DNA of 64,000 bases from assembly GCF_003390865.1 (NCBI RefSeq), contig NZ_QMEJ01000001.1, forward strand, positions 868,001-932,000, read 5' to 3'. Shown here piece after piece: positions 23,033 through 32,278 of the stretch. The position numbers were made by a program, and so were the translations under genes. This DNA comes from Tropicimonas sp. IMCC34011 (GTDB lineage: Bacteria > Pseudomonadota > Alphaproteobacteria > Rhodobacterales > Rhodobacteraceae). Below the pieces are notes generated by a model, which was not told where the DNA came from, ran no database searches, and was given only the letters and a program-made list of their open reading frames with translations. Each line of letters opens with the position of its first letter. Positions within the stretch are counted from its first letter, which is position 1.

Positions 23033-24019
23033 TCAGCCGCCGTGGACCATGTCGTCCGGGATCTCGGCGTCGGTGTTCTCGCGGAACCACGCGGCCGCAC
23101 CCGGATGCCAGGGCAGGACGGTGTTCTTGTCCGCGTTCTCCGGCGTCGTGGATTCGGCGGCGCGGTGGATGTTCACCATGCGCGCGTTGTCGGACATGAC
23201 GGTGTCCACCACCGCCTCGACGAAGGAGGCCGGAAGGTCGCAGTTCGCCACCGCGAAGTTCCACATCGCGACCGACGTCGCCGGCTCCTCGAGGGTGGAA
23301 TAGGTGTCCGCCGCGATGTCGAAGGCGGCGACCGGGAAGGCGTCCAGAAGCGTCTGCTGCTCTTCGTCGGTGAACTCGATGATGTTCACGTCCGTCTGCA
23401 CCTCGAGCTGGCTGACCGCGGGGACGGGGATGCCCGCCGCGAAGGCGATGACGTCGAGCAGTCCGTCCTGAAGCTGACCGCCGAGGTCGGACCAGCCGCC
23501 GTTGCGCCGCTCGTAGTTGACGCCGAGCTCGTCCATCATCCTCGGAAAGTACGTGTCCGACGTGGAGCCCGCCGGGCCGAAGCCGATCCGGGCGCCATCG
23601 GGGATATCGGAGATGCTCTCGATCCCCGAGGAGGACAGCGCCGTCACGGAGAACGGCGTCTGGTACATCGGGAACATCGCGCAGACATTGGTCATCTCGA
23701 GGCCGGGCGCGATGGGGTTGGTGCCTTCGAGGCTCTCGCGGGCGGGGCCCATCGTGGTCATGCCGAAGGCCGCGTCGCCGGTATGGACGAGCGCCATGTT
23801 CTGCATCGGGCCGCCGGTCACTTCGGCGCCGCCGCTGAGGCCGAGCTCCTCGCCGACGAGGTTGGCCCAGCCGGAACCATAGGCGAAATAGGTGCCGCCC
23901 TGGCTCGCCGTGCCGACGGTGAAGGAGGATGGCCAGTCCGTCCGGTCGTACTCATCCTGAGCGAAGGCGGGGGACGCGGCGAGCGCGCAGGCCGCGATGG
24001 CGGTGAAACGGAAAGTCAT
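23033..24019 (-). CDS. TAXI family TRAP transporter solute-binding protein
   Basis: 328-residue periplasmic binding protein with a signal peptide (about 1-20, ending SPAFAQ). The TAXI signature is FTVGTASQGGTYFAYGSGWANLV near residues 34-56, followed by VTGGPMQNMALVHTGDAAFGM. The ATG at 24019 has GAGGAGG upstream at ideal spacing. TAXI proteins bind dicarboxylates or glutamate-like ligands in the few known cases; this one's ligand is unknown. It is the promoter-proximal gene of the transporter operon. Confidence 0.93.
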   Translation of the reverse strand: MTFRFTAIAACALAASPAFAQDEYDRTDWPSSFTVGTASQGGTYFAYGSGWANLVGEELGLSGGAEVTGGPMQNMALVHTGDAAFGMTTMGPARESLEGTNPIAPGLEMTNVCAMFPMYQTPFSVTALSSSGIESISDIPDGARIGFGPAGSTSDTYFPRMMDELGVNYERRNGGWSDLGGQLQDGLLDVIAFAAGIPVPAVSQLEVQTDVNIIEFTDEEQQTLLDAFPVAAFDIAADTYSTLEEPATSVAMWNFAVANCDLPASFVEAVVDTVMSDNARMVNIHRAAESTTPENADKNTVLPWHPGAAAWFRENTDAEIPDDMVHGG

Positions 24020-24269
24020 TGTTGTCCTCCTCTGGTGTACGGCGACGCACGGGGTGAAAGGGAGCGCTGCACGCCTCCTCGTCCCCGGTGTCTGTCGATG
24101 GGCACGAGTTGAGCCCATGCAGGGGGAGCCATGCAAGCGGCGCAACTCCGTTTTGCGTCAGAAGAAGGCTTAAGCAGAGGTGACGTGTTCCGATCCGTAC
24201 CCATGGGGTGCCGGACGTGGGTGGATATGGCCCCAATCCCCCGTGGGCCGACGTGAATCCGCGAAGAGT

Positions 24270-24290
24270 GATTCGCGCCTGAGGCGAATC
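24270..24290 (-). terminator. Hairpin after the OmpA/MotB-like gene
   Basis: GATTCGC / GCGAATC, a 7-bp perfect stem with a seven-base loop, overlaps the stop codon of the gene on the minus strand. It has no U-run, so its role in termination is uncertain. Confidence 0.4.
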
Positions 24291-26350
24291 TACCGCTCAG
24301 TCAGTTTCAGCTCGATCCGGCGGTTCTGGGCGCGGGCAGCCGGGCTGTCGCCCTCGGCGATGGGCTGGTACTGGCCGAAGCCGTTGGCGGCGAGCCGGTC
24401 CGGCGGGAAGCCGAGCGCGTCGGTCATGTAGCGCACGACAGACAGAGCTCGCGCCTGGCTCAGCTCCCAGTTGTCGGCATATTCGCCGGTCCCGATGAGG
24501 GGCACGTTGTCAGTGTGACCGTCCACCCGGATCACCCAGTCGATGCCGTCCGGGATCTCGCCGGCGACGTCGGAGAGGATGTCGGCCACGTTGGCGACCC
24601 CACGGCGACCCTCGGGGGACAGGTCCGCCGATCCCTGCTGGAACAGCACCTCGGAGGAGAACACGAAGCGGTCCCCCTCGATCCGGACGCCGTCCCGACC
24701 GCCGAGGATGTCCCTCAGCGAGCCGAAGAACTCGGAGCGGTAGTTCTCGAGGTTGTTGGCCTCCGCGCGCAGGCGTTCGGCCTCCTCGGCGAGGCGCATG
24801 CGCTCCGTCTCTTCCAGTTCGGCCCGGCGGCGCTGCTCGGAGGCGGCGCGGGCGAGCGCGGTGTTGAGACGGCTGCCGAGGGATTGAAGCTGGACCTGCG
24901 CCGCCTCGTCCCGCTCCTCGGCAATATCGAGAAGGTTCTGCAGGGAGCCGAGCTGGCGCCGGAGCTCGGCGACCTGCTCGTTCAGAACGGCGACGCGCCG
25001 CTGTTGATCGGCGCTCTGGGCCTCGACCTCGGAGAGCTCCTCATTCGCCTGCTGCAAGAGGGCCTGACGCTGCTCCGCCTCGCTGCGGGCCTCGGCGGCG
25101 TCCCCTTCCGCCGCAAGCTTCGCCGCAAGGGCGGCGGTCAATCGTGCGCGGACCTCCTCGGCGGAGCCCGCATCCTGCCGGAGCGCTTCGTTCTCGGCGC
25201 GGAGCTCGGCGGCGGCGCTCCGCGCCTCGGCCAGTTCGCTCTCCAGCGCGGTCAGCCTCTGCGCGCGATCCTCGGCGTCCGCCGACGCGGCCTCGGTCTC
25301 GCCGCGCATCTCGGACAGGGTCGCGGCCAGCTCGTCGGCCCGCCCCGTGGCAGCCGCCAGATCGTCCCGGAGGCGCGCGATCTCCGCCTCGGCGCCGGTC
25401 AGCTCTTCGGCGGCCCCCTCCTGCGTCTCCAGACGGGTCTCCAGATCGGAGCGGGCGGCAAGCGCGGCGGCGAGGCGCGCGTCGAGATCGTCCCCGGCCT
25501 CTTCGGCGGCAGCAAGAAGCGTCAGCGTCTCCTCCGCCTCGCGGCGCTGCTCCTCGAGGGAGAGCTGCATCGCCGTCAACTCGTCCTCCGCCCCTTCGAG
25601 ACGCGCGCGCAGGGCCTCTGCCGCCGCGGCTTCCGCGAGCCGGGCCTCTTCTTCCTCAGTTAACTCGGCACGCAGTTCGGCCTCGGCCGCCTCGGCATCC
25701 GACACATCGGCCCGGAGCGCGGCGATTTGTGTTTCGTTTTCCTCACCCTGGCTCTGCAGGTCGGCGACGAGAGCTTCGAGGGCCTCCCGCCGGGCGGCGG
25801 CGAGGCGGGCGGCTTCGACGGTCTCGTCGATCTCCTCCCGCGCCGTGGCGAGTGCGGTCTCGAACGCGTCCCGCTCCTCGGCAGCTTCGTCGCGCGCGGC
25901 CGTGATGGTCGCGACCCGATCCTCGGCGCTGTCCCGCGCGGCGATCAGGCTCGCGACCTGCTCCTCGAAACTCGCGATCCGCCCCTGTGCCGCGGCAAGC
26001 GCCCGGTCCCTACTCTCGATCTCGCCGCCGAGTTCGTCGATCAGGGCGGCCTGCTCTGCGCTCGCGCTTCGGCTGTCCTGAAGCGAGGCGGACAGGTCGT
26101 TCACCTGACCGCTGAGGCTGGCGCTGCGCTGACGCTCGAGACCGAGGGCGCCGGACAGCTCCGAGATCTCCACCGACAGCGCATCAAGCTCGGAGGATTG
26201 GCCGCTGATCGTTTCCTGCAGCATGAACTGCACGATCATGAAGATCGACAGGACGAACATCAGCACCAGGAGGAGCGCCGTCATCGCGTCGACGAAGCCC
26301 GGCCAGATGGCGTTCGAGAAGCGGTTGCCGCTGCGCCGCGAGAGCGCCAT
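24290..26350 (-). CDS. MotB/OmpA-like protein with long periplasmic coiled coil
   Basis: 686-residue inner-membrane protein. One N-terminal transmembrane helix (about 18-43) contains FVDAMTALLLVLMFVL, with D21 in the position of the ion-carrying aspartate of MotB-like proteins. Residues about 50-540 are an unbroken Ala/Glu/Arg-rich heptad region, predicted coiled coil. The C-terminus (about 555-686) is an OmpA-like peptidoglycan-binding domain with VDGHTDNVP and ARAQNRRIELKL. It is four bases downstream of the MotA/ExbB-like gene, so the two should form one ion-driven complex. The function is unknown; it is far longer than MotB or ZorB. Confidence 0.88.
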   Translation of the reverse strand: MALSRRSGNRFSNAIWPGFVDAMTALLLVLMFVLSIFMIVQFMLQETISGQSSELDALSVEISELSGALGLERQRSASLSGQVNDLSASLQDSRSASAEQAALIDELGGEIESRDRALAAAQGRIASFEEQVASLIAARDSAEDRVATITAARDEAAEERDAFETALATAREEIDETVEAARLAAARREALEALVADLQSQGEENETQIAALRADVSDAEAAEAELRAELTEEEEARLAEAAAAEALRARLEGAEDELTAMQLSLEEQRREAEETLTLLAAAEEAGDDLDARLAAALAARSDLETRLETQEGAAEELTGAEAEIARLRDDLAAATGRADELAATLSEMRGETEAASADAEDRAQRLTALESELAEARSAAAELRAENEALRQDAGSAEEVRARLTAALAAKLAAEGDAAEARSEAEQRQALLQQANEELSEVEAQSADQQRRVAVLNEQVAELRRQLGSLQNLLDIAEERDEAAQVQLQSLGSRLNTALARAASEQRRRAELEETERMRLAEEAERLRAEANNLENYRSEFFGSLRDILGGRDGVRIEGDRFVFSSEVLFQQGSADLSPEGRRGVANVADILSDVAGEIPDGIDWVIRVDGHTDNVPLIGTGEYADNWELSQARALSVVRYMTDALGFPPDRLAANGFGQYQPIAEGDSPAARAQNRRIELKLTER

Positions 26351-26353
26351 GGG

Positions 26354-27562
26354 TCACTCCCCCCTGAGGTTCGTGGCCGGCCCGGTGCGGGCCTGCCCCC
26401 TCGGGGCCTGCCGGCGGAGTTCGCGGGTCACGCCGGCGAGGTCGGAGCGCAGGTCAGCCACGGTTTCCTGGCGGCCGGCGGCCAGTTCCTCGAGGATCCG
26501 CACGAGCTGCAGGTCGATGGAGCGCAGGCGCATCCGGCTCTCAGCATCGCCGCCGTCATCGTCTCCCTCGCTGTCCGCCGCCCGTCCGAGCCGCTCGATC
26601 AGCCGCTCCTGCCCGTCAGCCACGCGCATGAGCGCTTCGGAGGTCGCATCGCCCCGCTCCAGCCGGGCGGTCAGCGCGGTAACGGAGGCGGCGACATCGG
26701 CGAGGCGTTCGTCCATCATCGAGCGCGAGATGTCCGATTGGGTGAACATCTCCCGCATGGATTCCATCTGGTCGGCCATATGCTCCAGCACACCGACCAT
26801 GGTTGGAGCATCCGCCGCCTCCCCGTCGCCCGACGTGAAGCCCAGCTTGGTGATGGTGGAGAGCCATTCCTCCAGCTCGCGGTAGAAGCGGTTCTGGCCG
26901 TGGCTGGCGAAGAGCTCCAGAAGGCCCACCACGAGGGATCCCGCGAGACCGAGGAGCGAGGAGCCGAAGGCCGTGCCCATCCCGCCGAGCTGCGCTTCGA
27001 GACCGCTCATCAGGCGGGAGAACACCTCGACGCCGCCCTCCCCGTTCTGTGGCGCCAGGGACCGGATCGTCTCGACAACCGCCGGCACGGTCGTCGCGAG
27101 GCCGTAGAAGGTGCCGAGGAGGCCGAGGAAGATCAGGAGCGACACGAGGTAGCGCGTGATATCCCGCGCTTCCTCGATCCGGGTGGCGACGGAATCGAGG
27201 ATCGATGTCGCCGATGTAGCGCTGATCTTCCGCGTGGTGCCGCGGGTATAGAGGAGCTGGGCCAGGGGCGCGAGGAGCCGCGGCGCGGTATCCTCGGAGG
27301 TGTCCTCGCCGCCGACGAACCGCTCCACCCAGCCGACCGAGAAGAACAGTTGCAACACCTGGAAGAAGCAGGCGGCCACGCCGACCACGAAGACGAGCGC
27401 GATCAGGCCGTTCAGGAAGGGATTGGACAGGAAGATGGGCGCGACGCTGGGATAGATGAACCACGCCCCCGCGACGACGAGAACGAGCACGCCCAGCATG
27501 AGCGTGACCTGCCGGATCGGCCTCGAGAATTGCTTTTGCGCGCCGTGCGCGGTCACGTCCAT
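26354..27562 (-). CDS. MotA/TolQ/ExbB proton-channel family protein
   Basis: 402-residue membrane protein with four helices (about 20-37, 50-74, 138-163, 196-219). The family signature LGLLGTFYGLA (146-156) is in helix 3 and GTAFGSSLLGLAGSLVVG (196-213) in helix 4. Helices 1-2 precede a cytoplasmic segment, and a C-terminal cytoplasmic tail of about 180 residues carries coiled-coil-like stretches. With its MotB/OmpA-like partner it resembles the channel core of MotAB, TolQR and ZorAB, but nothing nearby suggests flagella, Tol or defence effectors. Confidence 0.9.
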   Translation of the reverse strand: MDVTAHGAQKQFSRPIRQVTLMLGVLVLVVAGAWFIYPSVAPIFLSNPFLNGLIALVFVVGVAACFFQVLQLFFSVGWVERFVGGEDTSEDTAPRLLAPLAQLLYTRGTTRKISATSATSILDSVATRIEEARDITRYLVSLLIFLGLLGTFYGLATTVPAVVETIRSLAPQNGEGGVEVFSRLMSGLEAQLGGMGTAFGSSLLGLAGSLVVGLLELFASHGQNRFYRELEEWLSTITKLGFTSGDGEAADAPTMVGVLEHMADQMESMREMFTQSDISRSMMDERLADVAASVTALTARLERGDATSEALMRVADGQERLIERLGRAADSEGDDDGGDAESRMRLRSIDLQLVRILEELAAGRQETVADLRSDLAGVTRELRRQAPRGQARTGPATNLRGE

Positions 27563-27637
27563 GATGCGGGCGTCATCCTGCGTTTTGCGGTGCGGACCAT
27601 AGGCGCGCCCCGATCAAGAGCCAATCAACAAATCCGT

Positions 27638-28225
27638 TCAGGCCGGATCCTGACCGGTGAGATCGCGAACGTGGGCCGCAAGATGGTCGAGATCGGGGTC
27701 GGCAAGGCCGAGCTCGGCAAGGTGGGAGGCGGTGTTGTGCAGGTATTCCGCGTTCGTCCCGCGCCCGCCTGTCGCGGTGGCGATGATGCGGGCCTGCTCA
27801 CCCAGGTCCAGCCCGCCGCAATACTGCTCGTGGTCGCGGTCGATGACATAGGCGACCGCCTCCACGCTCCGGCCGTCCCGGAGCGAGAGCGTCACGATCC
27901 GCTCCAGATAGGCCGAGGATATCAGCTCCCGGTCCCGCAGGTCCTCGATCGCCTGTGCCTCCGTGCCGGGCTCGACGCGGAAGGCGACGCCGGAGCAGCT
28001 CTCTCCCTCGCCCTCGTCGAGCGCGAGCACCAGCCCCGGCGCCTCGACGGACCCGCGATGGTGGATGGAGCGCATGCAGAAGCTGCGGGAATATCCCGGC
28101 AGTGTCGCCAGTTCCCGCTCCGCGACCTCGAAGCCGGGATTCCACACAAGGGAGCCGTAGCCGAAGACCCACAAGGGATCGGGCAACACATTCCGGGGAT
28201 GATCTCTCTTGGGATGGCTGGTCAT
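27638..28225 (-). CDS. ChaC-like gamma-glutamylcyclotransferase
   Basis: 195-residue protein of the ChaC type, which degrades glutathione to 5-oxoproline and Cys-Gly. The substrate loop FGYGSLVWNPGF (21-32) is diagnostic, and E100 in LRDRE fits the catalytic glutamate. The ATG at 28225 has GGAG seven bases upstream. It is 75 bases upstream of the channel gene on the same strand and may be cotranscribed with it. It is divergent from the DUF2125 gene. Confidence 0.9.
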   Translation of the reverse strand: MTSHPKRDHPRNVLPDPLWVFGYGSLVWNPGFEVAERELATLPGYSRSFCMRSIHHRGSVEAPGLVLALDEGEGESCSGVAFRVEPGTEAQAIEDLRDRELISSAYLERIVTLSLRDGRSVEAVAYVIDRDHEQYCGGLDLGEQARIIATATGGRGTNAEYLHNTASHLAELGLADPDLDHLAAHVRDLTGQDPA

Positions 28226-28339
28226 GGAAGACTCCGGGACGCACAGAGTGTAAAGGGCGACGGCAGCAGGATAAAGCCCCCTTCCCCGTTGCAGAACCGG
28301 CCGGCCCTCCCGGCGATATGAAAGGCCCCGAAGCGCGCG

Positions 28340-29311
28340 ATGACCCCCAAACGTCTGTTCCTGATCGTCCTCGTTCTCGCCGCGCTCTGGTCGGGGTACT
28401 GGCTTGCGGGGGCGCAGGGCGCGAAGGTGGCCATTGGCCGGCTGCAGGAGAACATGCAGGCGTCGGGATGGGAGGCGGACTGGTCGGACGTCGCCCTCCG
28501 TGGCTTCCCGAATCGCTTTGACGTCACACTCGACGAACCCGCCCTCGCCCCGCCGGGTGGGGACTGGCGCTGGACCGCGCCGTTCTTCCAGGTGCTTTCG
28601 CTGAGCTACAAGCCGCACCACCTGATCGCGGTCTGGCCGAACCTGCAGACGATCGAGCTCGGCGGCGAGAGCGCGCAACTCCGCTCCGATCGGATGCGCG
28701 CCAGCGTCGTCTTCGTGCCCGGCCTCGCGCTGGAGCTGGACCATGCCGCCCTCGTGGTCGAGGCCCCACGGCTTCAGGGGGACACCGCCTCGGCCCGCGC
28801 GCGGGAGCTGCGGCTGGCGATCCGTCCCACGCCGGGGCGCGAGAATGCGCGCGATATCGGCATCACCGCACTCGAGCCGCGCGTCACCCCCTATCCCGGC
28901 GCGCCGGACGTCGCGGCGCGGAACGTGCGGGCGGACCTTGCCGTGACACTGGGTGGCCCGCTCGACCGCTCGGCGCTGTCCCGTGCGCCCCGGGTGGAGC
29001 GTGTGGAGATCCGCAGCGCGACGGTGGAACTCGGCCAGTCGCGCCTTCGTGTCACGGGCGATCTGGTGGCGGGGAGAGACGCCTATGCCGAGGGCGATCT
29101 GCGCCTCGTGGTCGAGGATTGGCGGGCCATGCTCGACGCGGCCGTCGCAAGCGGCCTCGTGCCGCAGCGCACGGCGGAGCAGATCCGCGGCGCGATGGGT
29201 CTTCTGTCCTCGGGCGAGGATGTGGACCTGACACTGACCTTCGCGGACGGCCGGACCCGGCTCGGCCCGGTCTCCCTCGGGCCGGCGCCGCGCCTCGGCT
29301 CCGGCGACTGA
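28340..29311 (+). CDS. DUF2125 domain protein
   Basis: 323-residue protein with an N-terminal signal anchor (LFLIVLVLAALWSGYWLAG, about 6-24) and a long beta-rich extracytoplasmic part. The family pattern includes GWEADWSDVALRGFPNRFDV and PFFQVLSLSYKPHHLIAVWP. DUF2125 proteins are conserved in alphaproteobacteria and have no assigned function; the fold probably resembles lipid-transfer AsmA-type beta proteins, which is inference. It is convergent with the extensin-domain gene. Confidence 0.87.
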   Translation: MTPKRLFLIVLVLAALWSGYWLAGAQGAKVAIGRLQENMQASGWEADWSDVALRGFPNRFDVTLDEPALAPPGGDWRWTAPFFQVLSLSYKPHHLIAVWPNLQTIELGGESAQLRSDRMRASVVFVPGLALELDHAALVVEAPRLQGDTASARARELRLAIRPTPGRENARDIGITALEPRVTPYPGAPDVAARNVRADLAVTLGGPLDRSALSRAPRVERVEIRSATVELGQSRLRVTGDLVAGRDAYAEGDLRLVVEDWRAMLDAAVASGLVPQRTAEQIRGAMGLLSSGEDVDLTLTFADGRTRLGPVSLGPAPRLGSGD

Positions 29312-29319
29312 GCCACAGG

Positions 29320-30138
29320 TCAGCGGCAATAGCTGCCGGAGCGGTAGCGGGCAGTGTCGAAGTGGAAATGATCGCGGTGCGCGGCATTGGCTTCGGGGCC
29401 GAGAACGGTGCCGAACGTGCCGCAGGCGGCGCGGTGCATCTGCCGAAGCGCAGGCCCGTCCCGTTTGCTGTTCCATCCGTTCAGGACCGTGACGGAGGTT
29501 CCGTCCTTCAGCGTGAGGGCGGAGATGTCCACCGCGCGGCCCTTGCCGTGCTCGCTGATCCGCGCATTGGGATTGTTGTATCTCCCGCGGCAGATGTAAT
29601 GCGCCGCGATCCGGAGCGATGAGATACCGCCTCCGCGGCGTCCGATGGCGGGGCTCGCCCCCTGCACCACCCAGTTTCGCAGCGCCGACGCCGTCGGACA
29701 GTCCATCGTCGCGGCCGTGGAGAGGCGCACGCCTGCAACCTCGGTGATCCTGACCGGCGCCTCGACGCCGCAGCCCTCGACGCGGCTCCTGATCGGCGGA
29801 AGGGTCTCGCCGCGGATCGAGACGTCACCGCAGACGGAGCCGCGCGCCGGCAGGGCCGCCTGCCGGGCGGTGCCGGAGGGACGGCCAACGCGGGCGGCGG
29901 GACCGGCGGCCCCGACCTGTTTCTCGGGCGCCGTCGGGGTGGCCGGGCGCGGGCGGGGCTTGAGCGAGCGGCGGACGATCACACCCTGATCGGTGACGGT
30001 GACGTCCGGAATCGCGACGGGCTCAGGCGCGGCGGCGCGCCTATGCTGCGGGCGGGGCGAGGTGTCCGGGGCGAAGTCTGCCGATGCCGGAGCGCCGATC
30101 ATCGCCAAGGCGGCGACGAGGCGCAGGGCCCGCCTCAC
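29320..30138 (-). CDS. Extensin-like C-terminal domain protein, secreted
   Basis: 272-residue protein with a short signal peptide (about 1-20, ending GAPASA), a Pro/Arg-rich linker, and an extensin-like C-terminal domain (about 105-272). The domain has GCGVEAPVRI, the metal-type SEHGKGRAVDI and HRDHFHFD motifs, and several cysteines. The HxxxxxxD/HxH layout resembles D-Ala-D-Ala peptidases, so a cell-wall role is likely. The GTG start at 30138 overlaps the tyrA stop by four bases (GTGA), fixing the start. Confidence 0.85.
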   Translation of the reverse strand: MRRALRLVAALAMIGAPASADFAPDTSPRPQHRRAAAPEPVAIPDVTVTDQGVIVRRSLKPRPRPATPTAPEKQVGAAGPAARVGRPSGTARQAALPARGSVCGDVSIRGETLPPIRSRVEGCGVEAPVRITEVAGVRLSTAATMDCPTASALRNWVVQGASPAIGRRGGGISSLRIAAHYICRGRYNNPNARISEHGKGRAVDISALTLKDGTSVTVLNGWNSKRDGPALRQMHRAACGTFGTVLGPEANAAHRDHFHFDTARYRSGSYCR

Positions 30139-31070
30139 TCGGCGGCGCCCCTGCGGCCGGCGGCGCGACCGAAATCGGGGGCGTCCGTATCCTGGCCCGC
30201 CTCGACGATGCCGCGGCGGATCGCGCGGGTGCGGGTGAAGTAGTCGTGCAGCTCCTGCCCCTCCCCCGTCCGGATCGCGCGCTGCAGGGCGAAGAGCTCC
30301 TCGGTGAAGCGGCCGAGGATGTCGAGCACCGCCTCCCGGTTGGTCAGGAACACGTCGCGCCACATGGTCGGATCGGACGCGGCGATGCGCGTGAAGTCCC
30401 GGAAGCCAGCGGCGGAATACTTGATCACCTCGCTGTCCGTGACCCGGCCGAGATCGTCGGCGACGCCGACCATCGTGTAGGCGATGAGGTGCGGCACGTG
30501 GGAGGTGACGGAGAGGACGAGGTCGTGATGATCCGCCTCCATCCGGTCGGTCAGAGCGCCCATGCCCTGCCAGAGCGCCTCGAGGCGGGCGATCGCCGCC
30601 TCCTCTGCCCGGCTGCCGTCCGGCACGATCAGACACCAGCGGTTCGCGAAAAGCTCGGCGAAGCCGGAATGCGGGCCGCTGTGCTCGGTGCCCGCCAGCG
30701 GGTGCGCCGGAACGAAGTGGACGCCGTCCGGTACATGCGGGCCGACCGCCTCGATCACCGCCTTCTTGACGGAGCCGACATCGGTGACGGTCGCGCCGGG
30801 CTTCAGGTGCGGACCGATGGCCTCAGCGACGGCGGACATGGCCCCGACAGGCACGGCGAGGACAACGAGATCCGCGCCCGCCACGGCCTCCTCGGCGGTC
30901 TCGACCACGCGGTCGACCAGCCCGATCTCGGCCGCGACGCGGCGGGTCTCTGCGGAGCGGGCCGTGCCGACGATCTCCCCCGCGAGGCCCTCTCGCCGCA
31001 TGGCAAGCGACATCGAGCCCGCAATGAGACCGAGGCCGATAAGGGCCACGCGGTCGTAGATCACGCTCAT
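30135..31070 (-). CDS. tyrA: Prephenate/arogenate dehydrogenase
   Basis: 311-residue NAD-dependent dehydrogenase of tyrosine synthesis. The N-terminal Rossmann motif is VALIGLGLIAGSMSLAMRR. HPLAGTEHSGP carries catalytic-site residues and SHVPHLIAYTMVG is typical of the helical domain. It lies ten bases downstream of hisC; histidinol-phosphate aminotransferase family members often also act on aromatic acids, so the pair may form a tyrosine/phenylalanine unit. Confidence 0.93.
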   Translation of the reverse strand: MSVIYDRVALIGLGLIAGSMSLAMRREGLAGEIVGTARSAETRRVAAEIGLVDRVVETAEEAVAGADLVVLAVPVGAMSAVAEAIGPHLKPGATVTDVGSVKKAVIEAVGPHVPDGVHFVPAHPLAGTEHSGPHSGFAELFANRWCLIVPDGSRAEEAAIARLEALWQGMGALTDRMEADHHDLVLSVTSHVPHLIAYTMVGVADDLGRVTDSEVIKYSAAGFRDFTRIAASDPTMWRDVFLTNREAVLDILGRFTEELFALQRAIRTGEGQELHDYFTRTRAIRRGIVEAGQDTDAPDFGRAAGRRGAAE

Positions 31071-31080
31071 GGTCTCGCCC

Positions 31081-32184
31081 TCACGCCATCGCCCGGAAGT
31101 CCGCGAGCGCCTCGGCGAGTCGCGTGCAGGCCGCCTCGTCCCCCACCGTGATCCGAAGGCCCTCCGGAATGTGATAGCCCGCCACCTTTCGCGTGATGAG
31201 CCCGGCCCGCATCAGGTGGGCATGGGCCGCATCCGCCTCCACCGCATCCCTGAACCGGGCGAGGACGAAGTTTGCATAGGACGTGTCCATCGCGATCCCC
31301 AGCGCCCGAAGATCGTCGGTGAGCCGGCTCCTCAGACGGTCATTCTCCGTCCGGCACCACTCGGCCCAGTCCCGATCCCGCACCGCGGCCTCGGCGGCCA
31401 TGAGCTGGGTGTTGGACAGGTTGAAGGGCTGACGGACGCGGTTGAGCACGTCGATGACGTCCCGCGGCCCGTAGGCCCAGCCGATCCGAAGGCCGCCCAG
31501 CCCGTAGAGCTTGGAGAAGGTGCGCGTCATCAGCACGTTCGGCCGCGTCGCCGCCAGATCGGCGCCACCGTCGAACCCCTCGACGAACTCGGCATACGCG
31601 CCGTCGAGGATGAGAAGGACATGCTCCGGCAGGCCGTCCGCCAGTCGCAGGACCTCCGCCTCGTCCATCATCGTGCCGGAGGGGTTGGCCGGGTTGGCGA
31701 TGAAGACGAGCCGCGTGCGCTCGGTGACGGCCGAGAGGATCGCGTCCACGTCGACCACGCGCTCCCGCTCCGGCACCTCGACCGGCACACCGCCGGCCCA
31801 GAGCGTGCAGATGCGGTACATCGCGAAGCCGTGGCGGGTGTGGATCGCCTCGTCCCCCGGCTCCAGATACGCCATGCAGACCATGCCGAAGATCTCGTCC
31901 GAGCCGACGCCGCAGATGATCCGGTCCGCCTCCAGCCCGTGCACCTCGCCGATGGCGCCGCGCAGGGAGGCGTGGTCGGTGGACGGGTAGCGATGCACCC
32001 CCTCGGACAGGCTTTCGCGGATCGCCGCCTTGGCGCTTTCGGGCGCGCCGAAGGGGTTCTCGTTGGAAGACAGCTTGATCGGGTTCTCGGCACCGGGCGC
32101 ACTCGCCGCACCGCCCACATAGAGGGCGATGTCGAGGATGCCGGGCTTGGGGGTCGGTCCCTTGCGGGTCTCGCCTTGGGTCAT
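31081..32184 (-). CDS. hisC: Histidinol-phosphate aminotransferase (possibly aromatic aminotransferase)
   Basis: 367-residue class I/II PLP aminotransferase. [26 protein letters not shown] and the PLP lysine K225 in [17 protein letters not shown] are typical of HisC. The ATG at 32184 has AGGACGGA upstream; the open frame continues to 32430 without conserved sequence. Adjacency to tyrA suggests it may transaminate prephenate or hydroxyphenylpyruvate as well as, or instead of, imidazole acetol phosphate. Confidence 0.92.
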   Translation of the reverse strand: MTQGETRKGPTPKPGILDIALYVGGAASAPGAENPIKLSSNENPFGAPESAKAAIRESLSEGVHRYPSTDHASLRGAIGEVHGLEADRIICGVGSDEIFGMVCMAYLEPGDEAIHTRHGFAMYRICTLWAGGVPVEVPERERVVDVDAILSAVTERTRLVFIANPANPSGTMMDEAEVLRLADGLPEHVLLILDGAYAEFVEGFDGGADLAATRPNVLMTRTFSKLYGLGGLRIGWAYGPRDVIDVLNRVRQPFNLSNTQLMAAEAAVRDRDWAEWCRTENDRLRSRLTDDLRALGIAMDTSYANFVLARFRDAVEADAAHAHLMRAGLITRKVAGYHIPEGLRITVGDEAACTRLAEALADFRAMA

Positions 32185-32278
32185 GTCGTCCGTCCTGAAG
32201 TCACCGCCCCCGGCCTTACCCCGCACCGGCCCTACTGACCAGTCCCGCCCGCGCGCGGGGCACACGCCTCGCCGCCTG

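Noticed and set aside
24290-28225. Zorya anti-phage defence system
   Set aside because: The channel and MotB-like genes resemble ZorA/ZorB, but no ZorC, ZorD or ZorE effector gene is adjacent; neighbours are ChaC-like, DUF2125 and a TRAP transporter. The long coiled coil is also in the wrong partner.
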